NCBI GenBank assembly: GCA_958352145.1
Contig: CATWNM010000017.1
Coordinates: 1-41,493, forward strand
Length of the DNA stretch: 41,493 bases
Direction of reading: 5' to 3'
From: an uncultured Eubacteriales bacterium
Lineage (GTDB): Bacteria; Bacillota; Clostridia; Oscillospirales; CAG-272
Shown in pieces: positions 17,933-26,257 of the stretch; the first letter of the stretch is position 1, and the number at the start of each line of letters is the position of its first letter. A program made the position numbers and the translations under genes. Below the pieces are notes generated by a model. The model saw only the letters and a list, made by a program, of their open reading frames with translations. It ran no database searches and was not told where the DNA came from.

Positions 17933-18439
17933 ATGCGCTATCATAATATAACAACCGACGACATGCGCAACGGAGACGGACTGCGCACGGTGCTCTGGGT
18001 GGCGGGTTGCGCGCATCGCTGCCCGGGCTGCCACAATCCGATCACCTGGGACACAGACGGCGGGCTGGAATTTGACGAAGCGGCCGAGGCGGAACTCTTT
18101 GAAAAGCTCGGGAAACCCTATATCAGCGGCGTCACGTTCAGCGGCGGCGACCCGCTCCACCCTCAAAACAGAGACGAAATCGGACGGCTGACAAAGCAAA
18201 TACGCGCCCGCCTACCAAAGAAAACCGTGTGGCTGTACACCGGATATACGTTTGAGGAAATTCGGCAAATCGAATGGCTAGATGCGGTAGACGTACTGGT
18301 GGACGGACGCTACGAGTCGGACAAACGGGACGTCAAGCTGCACTGGAAAGGCAGCGCCAACCAGCGTGTCATCGACGTGCAAAAGACGCTTCGCACCGGG
18401 AAAATCGTAATTTTTGAGCCGGATTACGGGAGGATTTGA
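17933..18439 (+). CDS. nrdG: Anaerobic ribonucleotide reductase activating protein (radical SAM)
   Basis: This 168-residue protein generates the glycyl radical on NrdD using S-adenosylmethionine and a 4Fe-4S cluster. The cluster ligands are the radical-SAM motif Cys26, Cys30, Cys33 (CAHRCPGC), and the SAM-binding GGDPL follows in TFSGGDPLHP. Size is normal for NrdG. It starts 6 bp after nrdD with GAGG just upstream, and its end overlaps the ribosome binding site of dut, so the three genes form one operon. Confidence 0.96.
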   Translation: MRYHNITTDDMRNGDGLRTVLWVAGCAHRCPGCHNPITWDTDGGLEFDEAAEAELFEKLGKPYISGVTFSGGDPLHPQNRDEIGRLTKQIRARLPKKTVWLYTGYTFEEIRQIEWLDAVDVLVDGRYESDKRDVKLHWKGSANQRVIDVQKTLRTGKIVIFEPDYGRI

Positions 18440-18441
18440 AA

Positions 18442-18945
18442 ATGAAACGCATCGCAAGATTTGAAAAAGTCTCTGAAGCACAGTTTTGTACGGCCTGGCA
18501 GGAGACGTTCGGCACGGACGGGAAAGCCATTTACGAAACGATCCGCCTGCCCCGGCGCGCTACCGCGGGCAGCGCAGGCTACGACTTTTTCGCGCCAGAC
18601 GGTTTTACGCTGGAACCCGGACAATCGATCAAAATCCCCACCGGCGTGCGGGTATGGATCGAAAACGGCTGGGTGCTGAAACTTTATCCGCGCAGCGGGC
18701 TTGGCTTTAAATACCGGCTGCAAATGGACAATACGGTCGGCATCATCGACAGCGACTATTACAGCGCGGACAATGAGGGGCATATCTTTATCAAGCTGAC
18801 CAACGACTCAAAGGAGAAAAAGACACTGACCGTCCCGGCGGGCAACGGCTTTGCGCAAGGCATTTTCGTCGAATTCGGCGTCACGCTCGACGATGAAAGC
18901 GACGGCGTGCGCACCGGCGGCTTCGGCTCGACCGGCGGGGTATAG
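18442..18945 (+). CDS. dut: dUTP diphosphatase
   Basis: This 167-residue trimeric-type dUTPase splits dUTP to dUMP and pyrophosphate, which keeps uracil out of DNA and feeds dTMP synthesis. ATG 18442 is preferred to a TTG 6 bp earlier because GGAGG then sits 8 nt away. Visible family motifs are motif 1 (AGSAGYDFFA), motif 2/3 (LYPRSGLGFKY), the catalytic-Asp region (VGIIDSDYYS) and the C-terminal Gly-rich motif 5 (RTGGFGSTGG). Its place after nrdDG makes a deoxynucleotide supply operon probably under NrdR control. Confidence 0.95.
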   Translation: MKRIARFEKVSEAQFCTAWQETFGTDGKAIYETIRLPRRATAGSAGYDFFAPDGFTLEPGQSIKIPTGVRVWIENGWVLKLYPRSGLGFKYRLQMDNTVGIIDSDYYSADNEGHIFIKLTNDSKEKKTLTVPAGNGFAQGIFVEFGVTLDDESDGVRTGGFGSTGGV

Positions 18946-18973
18946 ACCACCTAACATTTACATACAAACAACT

Positions 18974-19003
18974 GAGCGGCGAAACAAAAATGCTTCGCCG
19001 CTC
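18974..19003 (+). terminator. Terminator of nrdD-nrdG-dut
   Basis: A 10-bp perfect stem GAGCGGCGAA/TTCGCCGCTC with a 10-nt loop, followed by TCTTGTACTTTT. The T-rich tail is imperfect. Confidence 0.65.
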
Positions 19004-19035
19004 TCTTGTACTTTTCAGGGGGCGGTCTCGTCACA

Positions 19036-19612
19036 AAGCGACGCTAATGCCTTTGGCGCATCGTTCAACGTTTCGCAAATCCCACGCCTAAGTCGCTTTT
19101 ATCGAAACATCAAAACGCTCTCACCTTTGTAGAGAACGCTGTCCTCAGCGTTCCGCATTTTACCGCTTTGTAAATTTATACACGGAACGCTGGGGACAGC
19201 GTTCCCTACGGAGAAAATAATCTTGCTTCCGCGCATCACCAAACGTTCCGCAAATCCTGCACTGAAGCCGTTTTATCGAAATGTAAAAATACACTCGTCC
19301 TTGTAGGGAACGCTGTCCTCGACGTTCCGCATTTTACCGCTTCGTAAAATTTATACACGGAACGCTGGGGACAGCGTTCCCTACGGAGAAAATAATCTTG
19401 CTTCCGCGCATCACCAAACGTTCCGCAAATCCTGCACTGAAGCCGTTTTATCGAAATGTAAAAATACACTCGTCCTTGTAGGGAACGCTGTCCTCGACGT
19501 TCCGCATTTTACCGCTTCGTAAAATTTATACACGGAACGCTGGGGACAGCGTTCCCTACGGAGAAAATAATCTTGCTTCCGGCGCATTGCTTTGCGACGA
19601 GGCGTTCCCTAC
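19036..19612. repeat. Tandem array of a 175-bp palindromic repeat
   Basis: Two identical 175-bp units (19211-19385 and 19386-19560) are preceded by a diverged unit (19036-19210) and followed by the start of a fourth. Each unit contains an about 82-bp hairpin (19129-19209, 19303-19384, 19478-19559) with 16-bp ends GTAGGGAACGCTGTCC / GGACAGCGTTCCCTAC (one mismatch in the first) and an inner dyad (ACGTTCCG/CGGAACG), plus a conserved non-palindromic spacer. Related copies occur at 24189-24388, 31181-31262 and 40909-41151. No gene is visible here. The rest of the gap to 19717 is AT-rich without recognised features. Confidence 0.93.
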
Positions 19613-19717
19613 AAGATTGTACAAAATCAATCTTCTTCTATTCGGCCGAATTTACGTTATATTAACGTATTTATAAATATTTTTAAAATGATGATGCAGC
19701 GGGAAATGCCTAAAAAT

Positions 19718-19751
19718 AGAAAACAGAGCGCGGGTTAACGCTCTGTTTTCT
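19718..19751. terminator. Terminator after the glycerophosphodiesterase gene
   Basis: A perfect 13-bp stem (AGAAAACAGAGCG with CGCTCTGTTTTCT, loop CGGGTTAA) is followed on the minus strand by ATTTTT. It lies 86 bp after the stop of the minus-strand gene. Confidence 0.82.
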
Positions 19752-19837
19752 AAAAATAAGTCGCTAGCTGCAATCAAAAAATGCGCCGAAAGTGCGAACA
19801 CGCTCTACGGCAAACCGTTTCTATACAAAACATTGTC

Positions 19838-21064
19838 TCAATCCGTGTAATCGGTATAGACGCAGTCCACGCCAAGGGCAAAAACCTGCTCCTGTGCCTC
19901 GGCGCCGTTGACCGTATGCGTACACAGCGGAATCCCGCTCGTTTTCAGCGTTTCCACATAAGACGGCGTTGCGAGTGTGCAGTCGAACGTCACCGCCAAA
20001 AGCTCGATTCGCTCGGTTATTTTGACAATACCCGCCGCGTCGGCTTTTTCATTGTACGTAGGCAGCCGGTAGAGCGTAAATATAATATTGGAATACCCGA
20101 GCGCGCGCACCGGCGCATACTCGGCTTCGGAATAAATCTGCGGCAGAATCTGCGGCAGAATCTCCGGATGCGCCTCGGCAATTTTGCGGAGCACGCCCAA
20201 GTTATCGTCTTTGACGTCCGTGACGATATACACGTCGGTATGCGCCGACAGCCAATCCGCAAGGCTGTCCAGGGTTACGGACGTATAGCGGTTGAAAATT
20301 TTTACTTTTTTAAATTCTTCAACAGAAACCGGTGCGGCGCCGAGACTGTACGAATAATAGCGGGACCAGTCGTGCAGCGCGACCGGATGACCGTCGGACG
20401 AAAGCAAAAAATCCATTTCGATAAAACGCCGTCCGGCGGCGTAAGTCGCCTCGAGCGCCTCCATCGAATTGCTCCCGGGGAGTCCGCCGATTTGGCCGCC
20501 TCCATGCACAATTTTGTCCGGAAACACTTCCCGATCCAGCGTGACCGCGCCGGTCAGCGGCCGCTCTGTGGAAATCATAGACGCCCGCGCGCCGGAATCG
20601 TACACGCGGCCGCCTTTGGCATACACATCCAGCGCGGAAAAATAGATGATCGTACGGCCGTCGATGTTAAAACTCTCCACCGCGCGCCCGTCCACATAGG
20701 TCACGATATTGGTGGCGTACACGGGCGAGAGAACAAAGCCGGGCGCAGCGGCGGCCGGTTCGAGTTCCAGCGGCGTATAGACCGGCCGCTCCATGCGGGT
20801 CACACGCAGCGTGCAATCCTCCGCGTTCCACAAAACCGAAAAGCCATAACTGCGCAAATCTTCCGCGACGACGCCGAGATGGCCGTCCACATTGTAGGAC
20901 GGGATCGCGTAGCCGTCAATATACGCCGTAATATCCGTAGACAGGACATATCCCACGATTCCCTCCGCGCGCAGCGCGGCAGCGGACAGCGTTAAAAGCG
21001 CGCATACGGCGCACAGCAGCGCGCCGGTAAACCATTGAAACAATGAACGCCGCATATTAATCAT
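19838..21064 (-). CDS. Glycerophosphodiester phosphodiesterase with N-terminal copper-amine-oxidase-like repeats
   Basis: The product is 408 residues. ATG 21064 overlaps the upstream stop by 8 nt, with AAGGA 9 nt before it. A hydrophobic signal segment (SLFQWFTGALLCAVCALL) exports it. Two copper-amine-oxidase-N-like repeats follow (AYIDGYAIPSYNVDG... and TYVDGRAVESFNIDG...), a fold common in secreted clostridial proteins. The C-terminal GDPD domain shows His187 (HGGG), Glu216 and Asp218 (IEMDF) and His231 (ALHDW), the expected catalytic and metal residues, although the usual ENT is NSM. It likely cleaves glycerophosphodiesters outside the membrane. Coupling to an LTA-synthase-like gene suggests that it trims or recycles a glycerolphosphate polymer or its lipid by-products. 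A short in-frame ILPQ duplication lies near 20135-20160. Confidence 0.87.
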   Translation of the reverse strand: MINMRRSLFQWFTGALLCAVCALLTLSAAALRAEGIVGYVLSTDITAYIDGYAIPSYNVDGHLGVVAEDLRSYGFSVLWNAEDCTLRVTRMERPVYTPLELEPAAAAPGFVLSPVYATNIVTYVDGRAVESFNIDGRTIIYFSALDVYAKGGRVYDSGARASMISTERPLTGAVTLDREVFPDKIVHGGGQIGGLPGSNSMEALEATYAAGRRFIEMDFLLSSDGHPVALHDWSRYYSYSLGAAPVSVEEFKKVKIFNRYTSVTLDSLADWLSAHTDVYIVTDVKDDNLGVLRKIAEAHPEILPQILPQIYSEAEYAPVRALGYSNIIFTLYRLPTYNEKADAAGIVKITERIELLAVTFDCTLATPSYVETLKTSGIPLCTHTVNGAEAQEQVFALGVDCVYTDYTD

Positions 21065-22850
21065 ACGCAAAATTCCTTCTATAGTAATAAGACACCGCAT
21101 CGAACAGGCGCGCCGTCTCCTCCGTCCTATCGCTTGTGCGGTGAATCACCGGAGACGACTGCATGACGCTGCTTGTAAACTGCATATAGGCGCTGCCCGG
21201 ATACCCGCAAAGTTCAAACACCTTGTTCATCAGGAAACTGACGGAGATCGGTTCGCCCTCTCCCAAAAAATCATTGCCGCAGAGCGCCTTGGCCGCATCA
21301 TTGGCAAGGATCAGATACCGGGTGGCATAATAGTTGAAAAATCCCGCTTCCGTCGACGGATCGATGTTGATGCCGAGCGTCTCATAAACCGACCCGCTGT
21401 TCCCAAGCCACGGTTTGTGATCGCCGAAGAAAACCAGCACAAGCGGCTCCTCCGTGGCAAGCATGTCCGTCGCGTACGCATACAAAAATTCAGTCGTGGA
21501 CGCAACGCTGTTCAAATAGTTGTTGACGATCGTAAAATCCGCGTCGGGATACCCTTTGTTTTCAATATACGGTTCGGTGTAATAGGCGTTGTCCGATTCA
21601 TACGGACCGTGCCCCTGATAAGTGATATTGAAGCTGAAATAAGGCTTTGAGCGATCCCGGTTTATGTAGAGATCGTAGAGCATCGGAAACAGCCGCGCGT
21701 CATACGTGATGTCGCCGCCAGTGCGCGCGGCAAAATAATTCTCGCTGAAATAATAATTTTCAAAACCGAGATTTTTATTGATATTCTGCCGGTTATAAAA
21801 CCAGGCGTAACAGGGATGCGCGCCCTCAGTATAGTATCCGTTTTGACGCAGATACCATACATAGGAATTCGAGGGCGCGACAAAATTGTCCAGCCGCACG
21901 TAGGGCAGGCCGGTCAGAAACTCCCGTTCGCTGACCCGGGTATCGCCCGCAAAAATATCGGTAATCAGCGTACCGCTGTAGCCCATCTCTTCCAGCGCGT
22001 GATACTTTTCGTACAAATCGGAGGTAAAGGTCAATTCTTTGAAACGGGAAAAATCGGTATACGCCTCGAGCATGACGCAGACGATATTGACCGCGCGGCC
22101 ATCCGGTATTTCAGCGTCGGTATACGCCTCGAGCGCCGCAGCAGCCTCAGCCTCGTCGTAACCGTCGGGTGCGGGATGAAAGGCGGATTTGACCGAATGC
22201 AGAAACGGGTACACAAATCCTTTGGAAATATACTGCTGCGTTTCGGAATATGCGTTGATGAGCGAATGGTTGGCGGTTTTCGTGTCGTAAATCCGGTTGC
22301 TTTCATACAAAGGAGCAAGCGAAAAAAAGGCGGCAAGCGCCAAAACCAGCGCCGAGAGCAAACGCGGCCACGCGCGCCGGAAACGGCCACGGGCAAAGCA
22401 GGCGAGCAAAACAACGCACAGTGCCGCGACCGCGGCGCAAAGCTCAATGCGCGCATCCCAGAACAGCGGGTAACTCTCCAGCATTTTCTTCGATTCGACG
22501 ATCAGGGAAAAATCCTCGGCGATCAAACAATCTCCGCGAAACGCAATTTTATAATAATGGATCAGCGACGGGATCATTACCAAAACGCCGGTCAAAAGAA
22601 ACGACCAGACCGCGCGGTTGGTCAGCAGAAAAAAGAAAGCGGAAAGCAAAAGCGGTACGCAAAGATTCAAAAAAAGGATATACGGATTCTCAAAATACGA
22701 TGCGAACATCTCGTCCGCATAACTTCCGCACGCAAGATACAAACTTCCAAGTCCGATGATAAACCCACCAAGCAAAGCGGCGACAAAAGAAAAAAACACC
22801 CACAAAAAAGACGTATGTTTTTTGCCGTTTTGCGGCTTCCATGCAAACAA
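21057..22850 (-). CDS. LTA synthase / phosphoglycerol transferase family membrane enzyme
   Basis: The frame is open from TTG 22961, but a promoter covers 22933-22961. I therefore prefer TTG 22850, which has GGGAGG 10 nt upstream (597 residues); GTG 22859 is an alternative. The first 200 residues hold about five membrane segments. The extracellular sulfatase-fold domain shows Glu262 (VMLEAYTDFS), Thr304 (GDTRVSEREFLTG, the expected nucleophile) and Asp477-His478 (FFGDHKPW), the Mn-binding and catalytic set of LtaS-type enzymes. By family it moves glycerolphosphate from phosphatidylglycerol onto a cell-wall or lipid polymer; sulfatase-like phosphoethanolamine transferases are the alternative. 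The downstream GDPD gene overlaps by 8 nt. Confidence 0.85.
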   Translation of the reverse strand: MFAWKPQNGKKHTSFLWVFFSFVAALLGGFIIGLGSLYLACGSYADEMFASYFENPYILFLNLCVPLLLSAFFFLLTNRAVWSFLLTGVLVMIPSLIHYYKIAFRGDCLIAEDFSLIVESKKMLESYPLFWDARIELCAAVAALCVVLLACFARGRFRRAWPRLLSALVLALAAFFSLAPLYESNRIYDTKTANHSLINAYSETQQYISKGFVYPFLHSVKSAFHPAPDGYDEAEAAAALEAYTDAEIPDGRAVNIVCVMLEAYTDFSRFKELTFTSDLYEKYHALEEMGYSGTLITDIFAGDTRVSEREFLTGLPYVRLDNFVAPSNSYVWYLRQNGYYTEGAHPCYAWFYNRQNINKNLGFENYYFSENYFAARTGGDITYDARLFPMLYDLYINRDRSKPYFSFNITYQGHGPYESDNAYYTEPYIENKGYPDADFTIVNNYLNSVASTTEFLYAYATDMLATEEPLVLVFFGDHKPWLGNSGSVYETLGINIDPSTEAGFFNYYATRYLILANDAAKALCGNDFLGEGEPISVSFLMNKVFELCGYPGSAYMQFTSSVMQSSPVIHRTSDRTEETARLFDAVSYYYRRNFAYD

Positions 22851-22932
22851 CTGCCGCACACCTCCCAAACGCCTGCACACGCCGGAATATCCCGGCTCTT
22901 TAGCAAACGGTATGTTTTGTAAAATATATCCT

Positions 22933-22961
22933 ATTATACGCTTTGTCTCCGTAAAAATCAA
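22933..22961 (-). promoter_or_regulatory. Promoter of the LTA-synthase-like/GDPD operon
   Basis: -35 TTGATT (22961-22956), a 17-nt spacer and -10 TATAAT (22938-22933). It lies inside the longest open frame and argues for a start codon downstream, near 22850. Confidence 0.75.
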
Positions 22962-22963
22962 GT

Positions 22964-23015
22964 AAAAAAGGCGGCCCGCAATCTAAAGCGGCAGCAGGAT
23001 ATTGCTTGCCGCCTT
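22964..23015 (-). terminator. Terminator after the DUF3842 gene
   Basis: On the minus strand AAGGCGGC pairs with GCCGCCTT, with an inner GCAAT/ATTGC helix separated by a 2-nt bulge on each side, followed by TTTT. It ends directly before the next promoter. Confidence 0.68.
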
Positions 23016-23130
23016 GATTTTTCTGCCCGCCTAAACTTTTATTTTTTGCTCCGAGTTCAAAATGGCGCAGGGACAATCGGTCAATTGTACGGCCATGCGA
23101 TTTCGAATAAAAACCGGCGCGCCACGGATT

Positions 23131-23568
23131 TCAGTCCTGTTCCGGCCCGCAGAGAAATTCATCCATCCGGCGCAGGGTCTCGCCGATCATCTCCGCCACG
23201 GAAAGATCGCGCACACCGACGACGATGTTGTCGCACCGGCTGACCGGAATCAAAAGCCGAACCGCCTTTGCACCCGCAACGGCGGCCGCCATTTTCGGCG
23301 TGACCTCTCCGTGCAGCGCGTCGGCAATGACAATGCCGACCGGGCCTACAATCACATCGGCGCGGCGGCAGGCCACCAGCACCGGATTTTCACCGGTCGC
23401 CGCCTGCTCGGCGCCGCCCTTGACCATCGCGGCGGTCGCTGTGCTGTTGGTGCCGACCGCCATGACCGTGCAGTCCGGATAGCGTGCCAGAATCGATTCG
23501 ACAAGACAACGGCCAAGACGGCCGCCCTGTCCGTCGATCACCAAAATACGTTTTCCGTTTTTTTTCAT
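23131..23568 (-). CDS. DUF3842 family protein, unknown function
   Basis: This protein has 145 residues from ATG 23568 (a GGGGGCG-type site 8 nt upstream; a GTG 9 bp earlier is possible). The N-terminus RILVIDGQGGRLGRCLVE is a Rossmann-like nucleotide-binding loop, and VGTNSTATAAMVKGGA and IVGPVGIVIADALHGEVTP are conserved in the DUF3842 family of Firmicutes. The family is uncharacterised. It is soluble and has no exported signal. It lies 112 bp downstream of mscL on the same strand and has its own terminator, so the two could share a transcript. I know of no functional link. Confidence 0.85.
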   Translation of the reverse strand: MKKNGKRILVIDGQGGRLGRCLVESILARYPDCTVMAVGTNSTATAAMVKGGAEQAATGENPVLVACRRADVIVGPVGIVIADALHGEVTPKMAAAVAGAKAVRLLIPVSRCDNIVVGVRDLSVAEMIGETLRRMDEFLCGPEQD

Positions 23569-23680
23569 CGTCCGCACGCCCCCGCGCCGTCTATCAACAG
23601 CAATTCTGAAAATTTCTCCGCCTCATATGCCCCTGCAAAGCGCACATGAAAAAACAAAACGCCCGTGTTTTCGCTCACTT

Positions 23681-24046
23681 TTACGCGTCTTTTTCCTTTG
23701 CGCTTTCGGCATGCGCCGCCTGAAGCTTGGTAAATACTCGCAGGACGACGAAAATGGTAAACGCCACGATCAAAAAATCCAGCACGGTCTGTATAAAGTT
23801 ACCGTACATCAGTGCATTTTCGGCGATCTGCGTACCGTCCGCCGCTGTCTCGGCCGGGCGTATGACCCATTTCCAGTCCGAAACGTTCAGCCCGCCGGCA
23901 AGCAGGCTGACGAGCGGCATAATAATGTCGTTGACGAGCGAAGTTACGATCTTATTGAACGCCCCGCCGACAACCACGCCGACCGCCATGTCCACCACGT
24001 TTCCTTTGGCAATGAACGCTTTGAAATCCGATGCAAATTTCCCCAT
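23681..24046 (-). CDS. mscL: Large-conductance mechanosensitive channel
   Basis: This 121-residue protein opens a large pore when membrane tension rises, releasing solutes on hypo-osmotic shock. ATG 24046 gives the canonical start MGKFASDFKAFIAKGN, and GGGGG lies 9 nt upstream. The first membrane helix (VDMAVGVVVGGAFNKIVTSL) with its conserved Gly/Ala pattern lines the pore; the second is LDFLIVAFTIFVVLRV. A charged tail (AESAKEKDA) ends the protein. Length is close to the usual 120-150 residues. Confidence 0.96.
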   Translation of the reverse strand: MGKFASDFKAFIAKGNVVDMAVGVVVGGAFNKIVTSLVNDIIMPLVSLLAGGLNVSDWKWVIRPAETAADGTQIAENALMYGNFIQTVLDFLIVAFTIFVVLRVFTKLQAAHAESAKEKDA

Positions 24047-24188
24047 TCTCCATTTCCCCCTGTTTTTTTCTATCATAGCACAGCTTTTCCGCTTTGTCAA
24101 TAATACAAAAACCGCGCTTTCGGTTCCAAAGATTTTTCATTTTAACAAAAAAGGCGCCAAAGCATCGTTACAGACTGTCGAAAAGTTA

Positions 24189-24388
24189 CGGAACGCTGAG
24201 GACAGAGTTCCCTACGAAGGAAATAATCTTGCTTCCGCGCATCACCAAACATTCCACAATCCCGCATCGAAGCCGCTTTTATCAAAACGTCAAAACGCTC
24301 TTGCTTTTGTAGGGAACGCTGTCCTCAGCGTTCCGTGTATAAATTTACGAAGCGGTAAAATGCGGAACGTCGGGGACGACGTTCCCTA
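24189..24388. repeat. Palindromic repeat, inverted-core copy
   Basis: A half hairpin (24189-24214) and a spacer like that of the 19-kb array lead to a full 80-bp hairpin (24309-24388, ends GTAGGGAACG / CGTTCCCTAC). The hairpin core is inverted relative to the 19.3-kb copies (GTGTATAAATTTACGAAGCG reads forward here). The 24047-24629 gap holds only this element and the terminator at 24443. Confidence 0.88.
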
Positions 24389-24442
24389 CAAATATAAGCA
24401 AAAATTTAAGCCGCTTTCGCGGCGCGCACTTTGACAGACGCA

Positions 24443-24473
24443 GAAAAAAGACGCCAAAACGGCGTCTTTTTTC
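24443..24473. terminator. Bidirectional terminator after the three-gene foldase operon
   Basis: A perfect 13-bp stem GAAAAAAGACGCC/GGCGTCTTTTTTC with loop AAAAC has T6 on either strand. It lies 157 bp after the stop of the 24630-25364 gene. Confidence 0.88.
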
Positions 24474-24629
24474 GATAAAGGAGAACGGGGAGGCAAAGGC
24501 GGTATTTTCCCGATCATACCGCCCTGCCCGCGGCACAGCCGAACTGTTGTCTGTCAGTCCCTTGTCCTTATCCTAGCACAGCGGGGATACGAAAAAGCAT
24601 GCTTCCTGTCGCCGCTGGAAAAATTTTCC

Positions 24630-25364
24630 TTAAAAGAGTTCGACAAGATACGCAAAGCCCCGGCGAAAGCGGTCGAGCGACGGCGCTTTGAAGCCAAGAA
24701 GCGATATATCCAGCGGCGTAAGCGTCAGGGAAACGGTGTTTTTGCTCTCTTCAAAAACAAAACCGGCCGCACCGGCAACTTCCCGGAGCCACAGGGAAAG
24801 CAGTCCCCGATCCGGCACGGACAGCTTTTTGCCGCCGATGCTGTCTGCAAACACACTGACACGCCCGCAGTCGGTCACAAAGGACACAAGCAGGTCCGAA
24901 CCGCCGGTTGCCGCCAGACGAAGCAAAAGCGTAAGCGCCAGCGCAAACGCGTTCGGCGCCACCTGCACCACGGCGTCTGCGTGGGGCGTCCGCATTTTTA
25001 CGACGACGCCCTCCTGTTCCAACGCGCCGCCCGCTGATTCGAGAAAAAATCGGATCAGCCCGCCAAGCGAGCACTGCCGCTTCGCCTGCAAAGGCAGCGC
25101 CGCAGGATCGAACATCTGCGCAGCACGGGCAGCGCCCTCTCCAAAGCAGGCATGCATACGGTCAAAATCCAAAAACAACAAATACCGGCGGCCGCCGAGG
25201 ATCAGTTCCCGGATAAGTACGCGCCGCCCAAACGCGCTGACGAGTCCGCGCATGCTGCCAGCCGCATTTTCAAGCCATGCGCGCTGCGCGCTCTTGAGCG
25301 GCGTGCCGGCGCTTTTATACAATACGGCGCCGCTTTCATCGGTGATAAACAAGGGCGGCATCAC
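24630..25364 (-). CDS. Protein of unknown function, last gene of the foldase operon
   Basis: I do not recognise this 244-residue protein. GTG 25364 overlaps the upstream stop (GTGA), with GGAGG 10 nt before it; ATG 25361 is an alternative. There is no signal peptide or clear membrane segment. The N-terminus LFITDESGAVLYKSAG resembles a PAS-type strand pair. The region around 140-205 (ALALTLLLRLAATGGSDLLV, then VSVFADS) loosely recalls a histidine-kinase ATPase fold but has no phospho-His, N-box or G-box, so a degenerate sensor is only a guess. Coupling to the two genes upstream suggests a shared envelope-related role. Confidence 0.6.
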   Translation of the reverse strand: MMPPLFITDESGAVLYKSAGTPLKSAQRAWLENAAGSMRGLVSAFGRRVLIRELILGGRRYLLFLDFDRMHACFGEGAARAAQMFDPAALPLQAKRQCSLGGLIRFFLESAGGALEQEGVVVKMRTPHADAVVQVAPNAFALALTLLLRLAATGGSDLLVSFVTDCGRVSVFADSIGGKKLSVPDRGLLSLWLREVAGAAGFVFEESKNTVSLTLTPLDISLLGFKAPSLDRFRRGFAYLVELF

Positions 25365-26257
25365 GCGTGCTCGGCCTCCGTACTGTCCGCCGTACTTTCA
25401 TTTGACGACGGCGCAGGACGCGGCGAGCAGAACTGATAATTCAGCAGAGCCGCCTGCTCCAAAACCGAAAGCAGGGCTTCATCCTCCCCCCGAAGAACCA
25501 GACGAAGATTATATTTTGTAAAATAAAAAGCAAATTCTTCAATATCTGCTGCAAGCGTTTCAGCCGAAAGCGAATCTGCAAGCAGCGCGGCCGAACAGCC
25601 GCTGTCCGAGACAAAAGCAAAGAAGCGGGCCAGCAACGGCGAATGCAGGAGCGAATACGGCACGCAGACCGTAACCGGACTGCCCACCGCCGCCGCCATT
25701 TCAAAAATCGCCTCGAGGTTCTCCTCCGTCACCTCGCCGAAGACGAGCACGGTCTCTCCGAGACGGCTCGCGCAGAATTCCCGAAGCAGCGAAAGTTCGT
25801 ATGCATACATCACGCTGCGCGCCGCTTCGTCCCAGTCAAGCGCGCCGGAATAAAACAGCCCGGTCGTGCTGTACGGGATATCGAACGCGGAAAGAGGCGG
25901 CCGCCCGGAAACATCTACCCCGAGCGCCGCGTCGGTCTCGGTAGCGAACACACACCTGCCGTCCCGATACAAAACGGTAGACGCATACGTAAAGGGATCT
26001 TCAGGCGAAAATTCCGCAAGCGCCTCCGGAAGCACGTACTCGCCGTGCACCGTGCGCTCCACGATCGGCGTAGCCGTCTCTTTGCCGGCCGCATCCGAAC
26101 TCGGCAGGGGAAAACGCTGCGGGTCGGCCGCGCGCCGGGAAAGATAACTGCCCAACCAGACCGTCGCCGCAAAAATAATCAAAACGGACAAAACCAGAAT
26201 CAGCAGCGGCCATTTAATCTTTTTCCGGCGGGTGTTATACCGTTTGTAGATCGCCAT
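25361..26257 (-). CDS. Membrane-anchored protein of unknown function
   Basis: This 298-residue protein starts at ATG 26257, whose A is the last base of the upstream stop (TAATG), with GGAGG 10 nt before. A basic N-terminus (YKRYNTRRKKIK) precedes one membrane helix at about 15-37, so the rest lies outside the cell. The outer part has alternating strands and helices (TDAALGVDVSGRPPLSAF; ETVLVFGEVTEENLEAIF; SPVTVCVPYSLLHSPLLARF) that might be a divergent TIM barrel, but no catalytic set is recognisable. It is translated together with a PpiC-type foldase and a cytoplasmic protein. Confidence 0.7.
   Translation of the reverse strand: MAIYKRYNTRRKKIKWPLLILVLSVLIIFAATVWLGSYLSRRAADPQRFPLPSSDAAGKETATPIVERTVHGEYVLPEALAEFSPEDPFTYASTVLYRDGRCVFATETDAALGVDVSGRPPLSAFDIPYSTTGLFYSGALDWDEAARSVMYAYELSLLREFCASRLGETVLVFGEVTEENLEAIFEMAAAVGSPVTVCVPYSLLHSPLLARFFAFVSDSGCSAALLADSLSAETLAADIEEFAFYFTKYNLRLVLRGEDEALLSVLEQAALLNYQFCSPRPAPSSNESTADSTEAEHA

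Noticed and set aside
19036..19612. Possible CRISPR array in the regular repeat region
   Set aside because: The period is 175 bp and the whole unit repeats, including the part between hairpins. There are no unique spacers and no cas genes.
20131..20160. Short direct repeat (CTGCGGCAGAAT) in the glycerophosphodiesterase gene
   Set aside because: It is a small in-frame duplication of ILPQ in a surface loop; no further significance is visible.
19781..20995. Plus-strand open frame of about 404 codons opposite the glycerophosphodiesterase gene
   Set aside because: Composition is that of an antisense shadow (Arg/His-rich). The minus strand has a complete GDPD active site.
21816..22922. Plus-strand open frame of about 368 codons opposite the LTA-synthase-like gene
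   Set aside because: It is basic, low in hydrophobic order, and opposes an obvious membrane enzyme with conserved catalytic residues.
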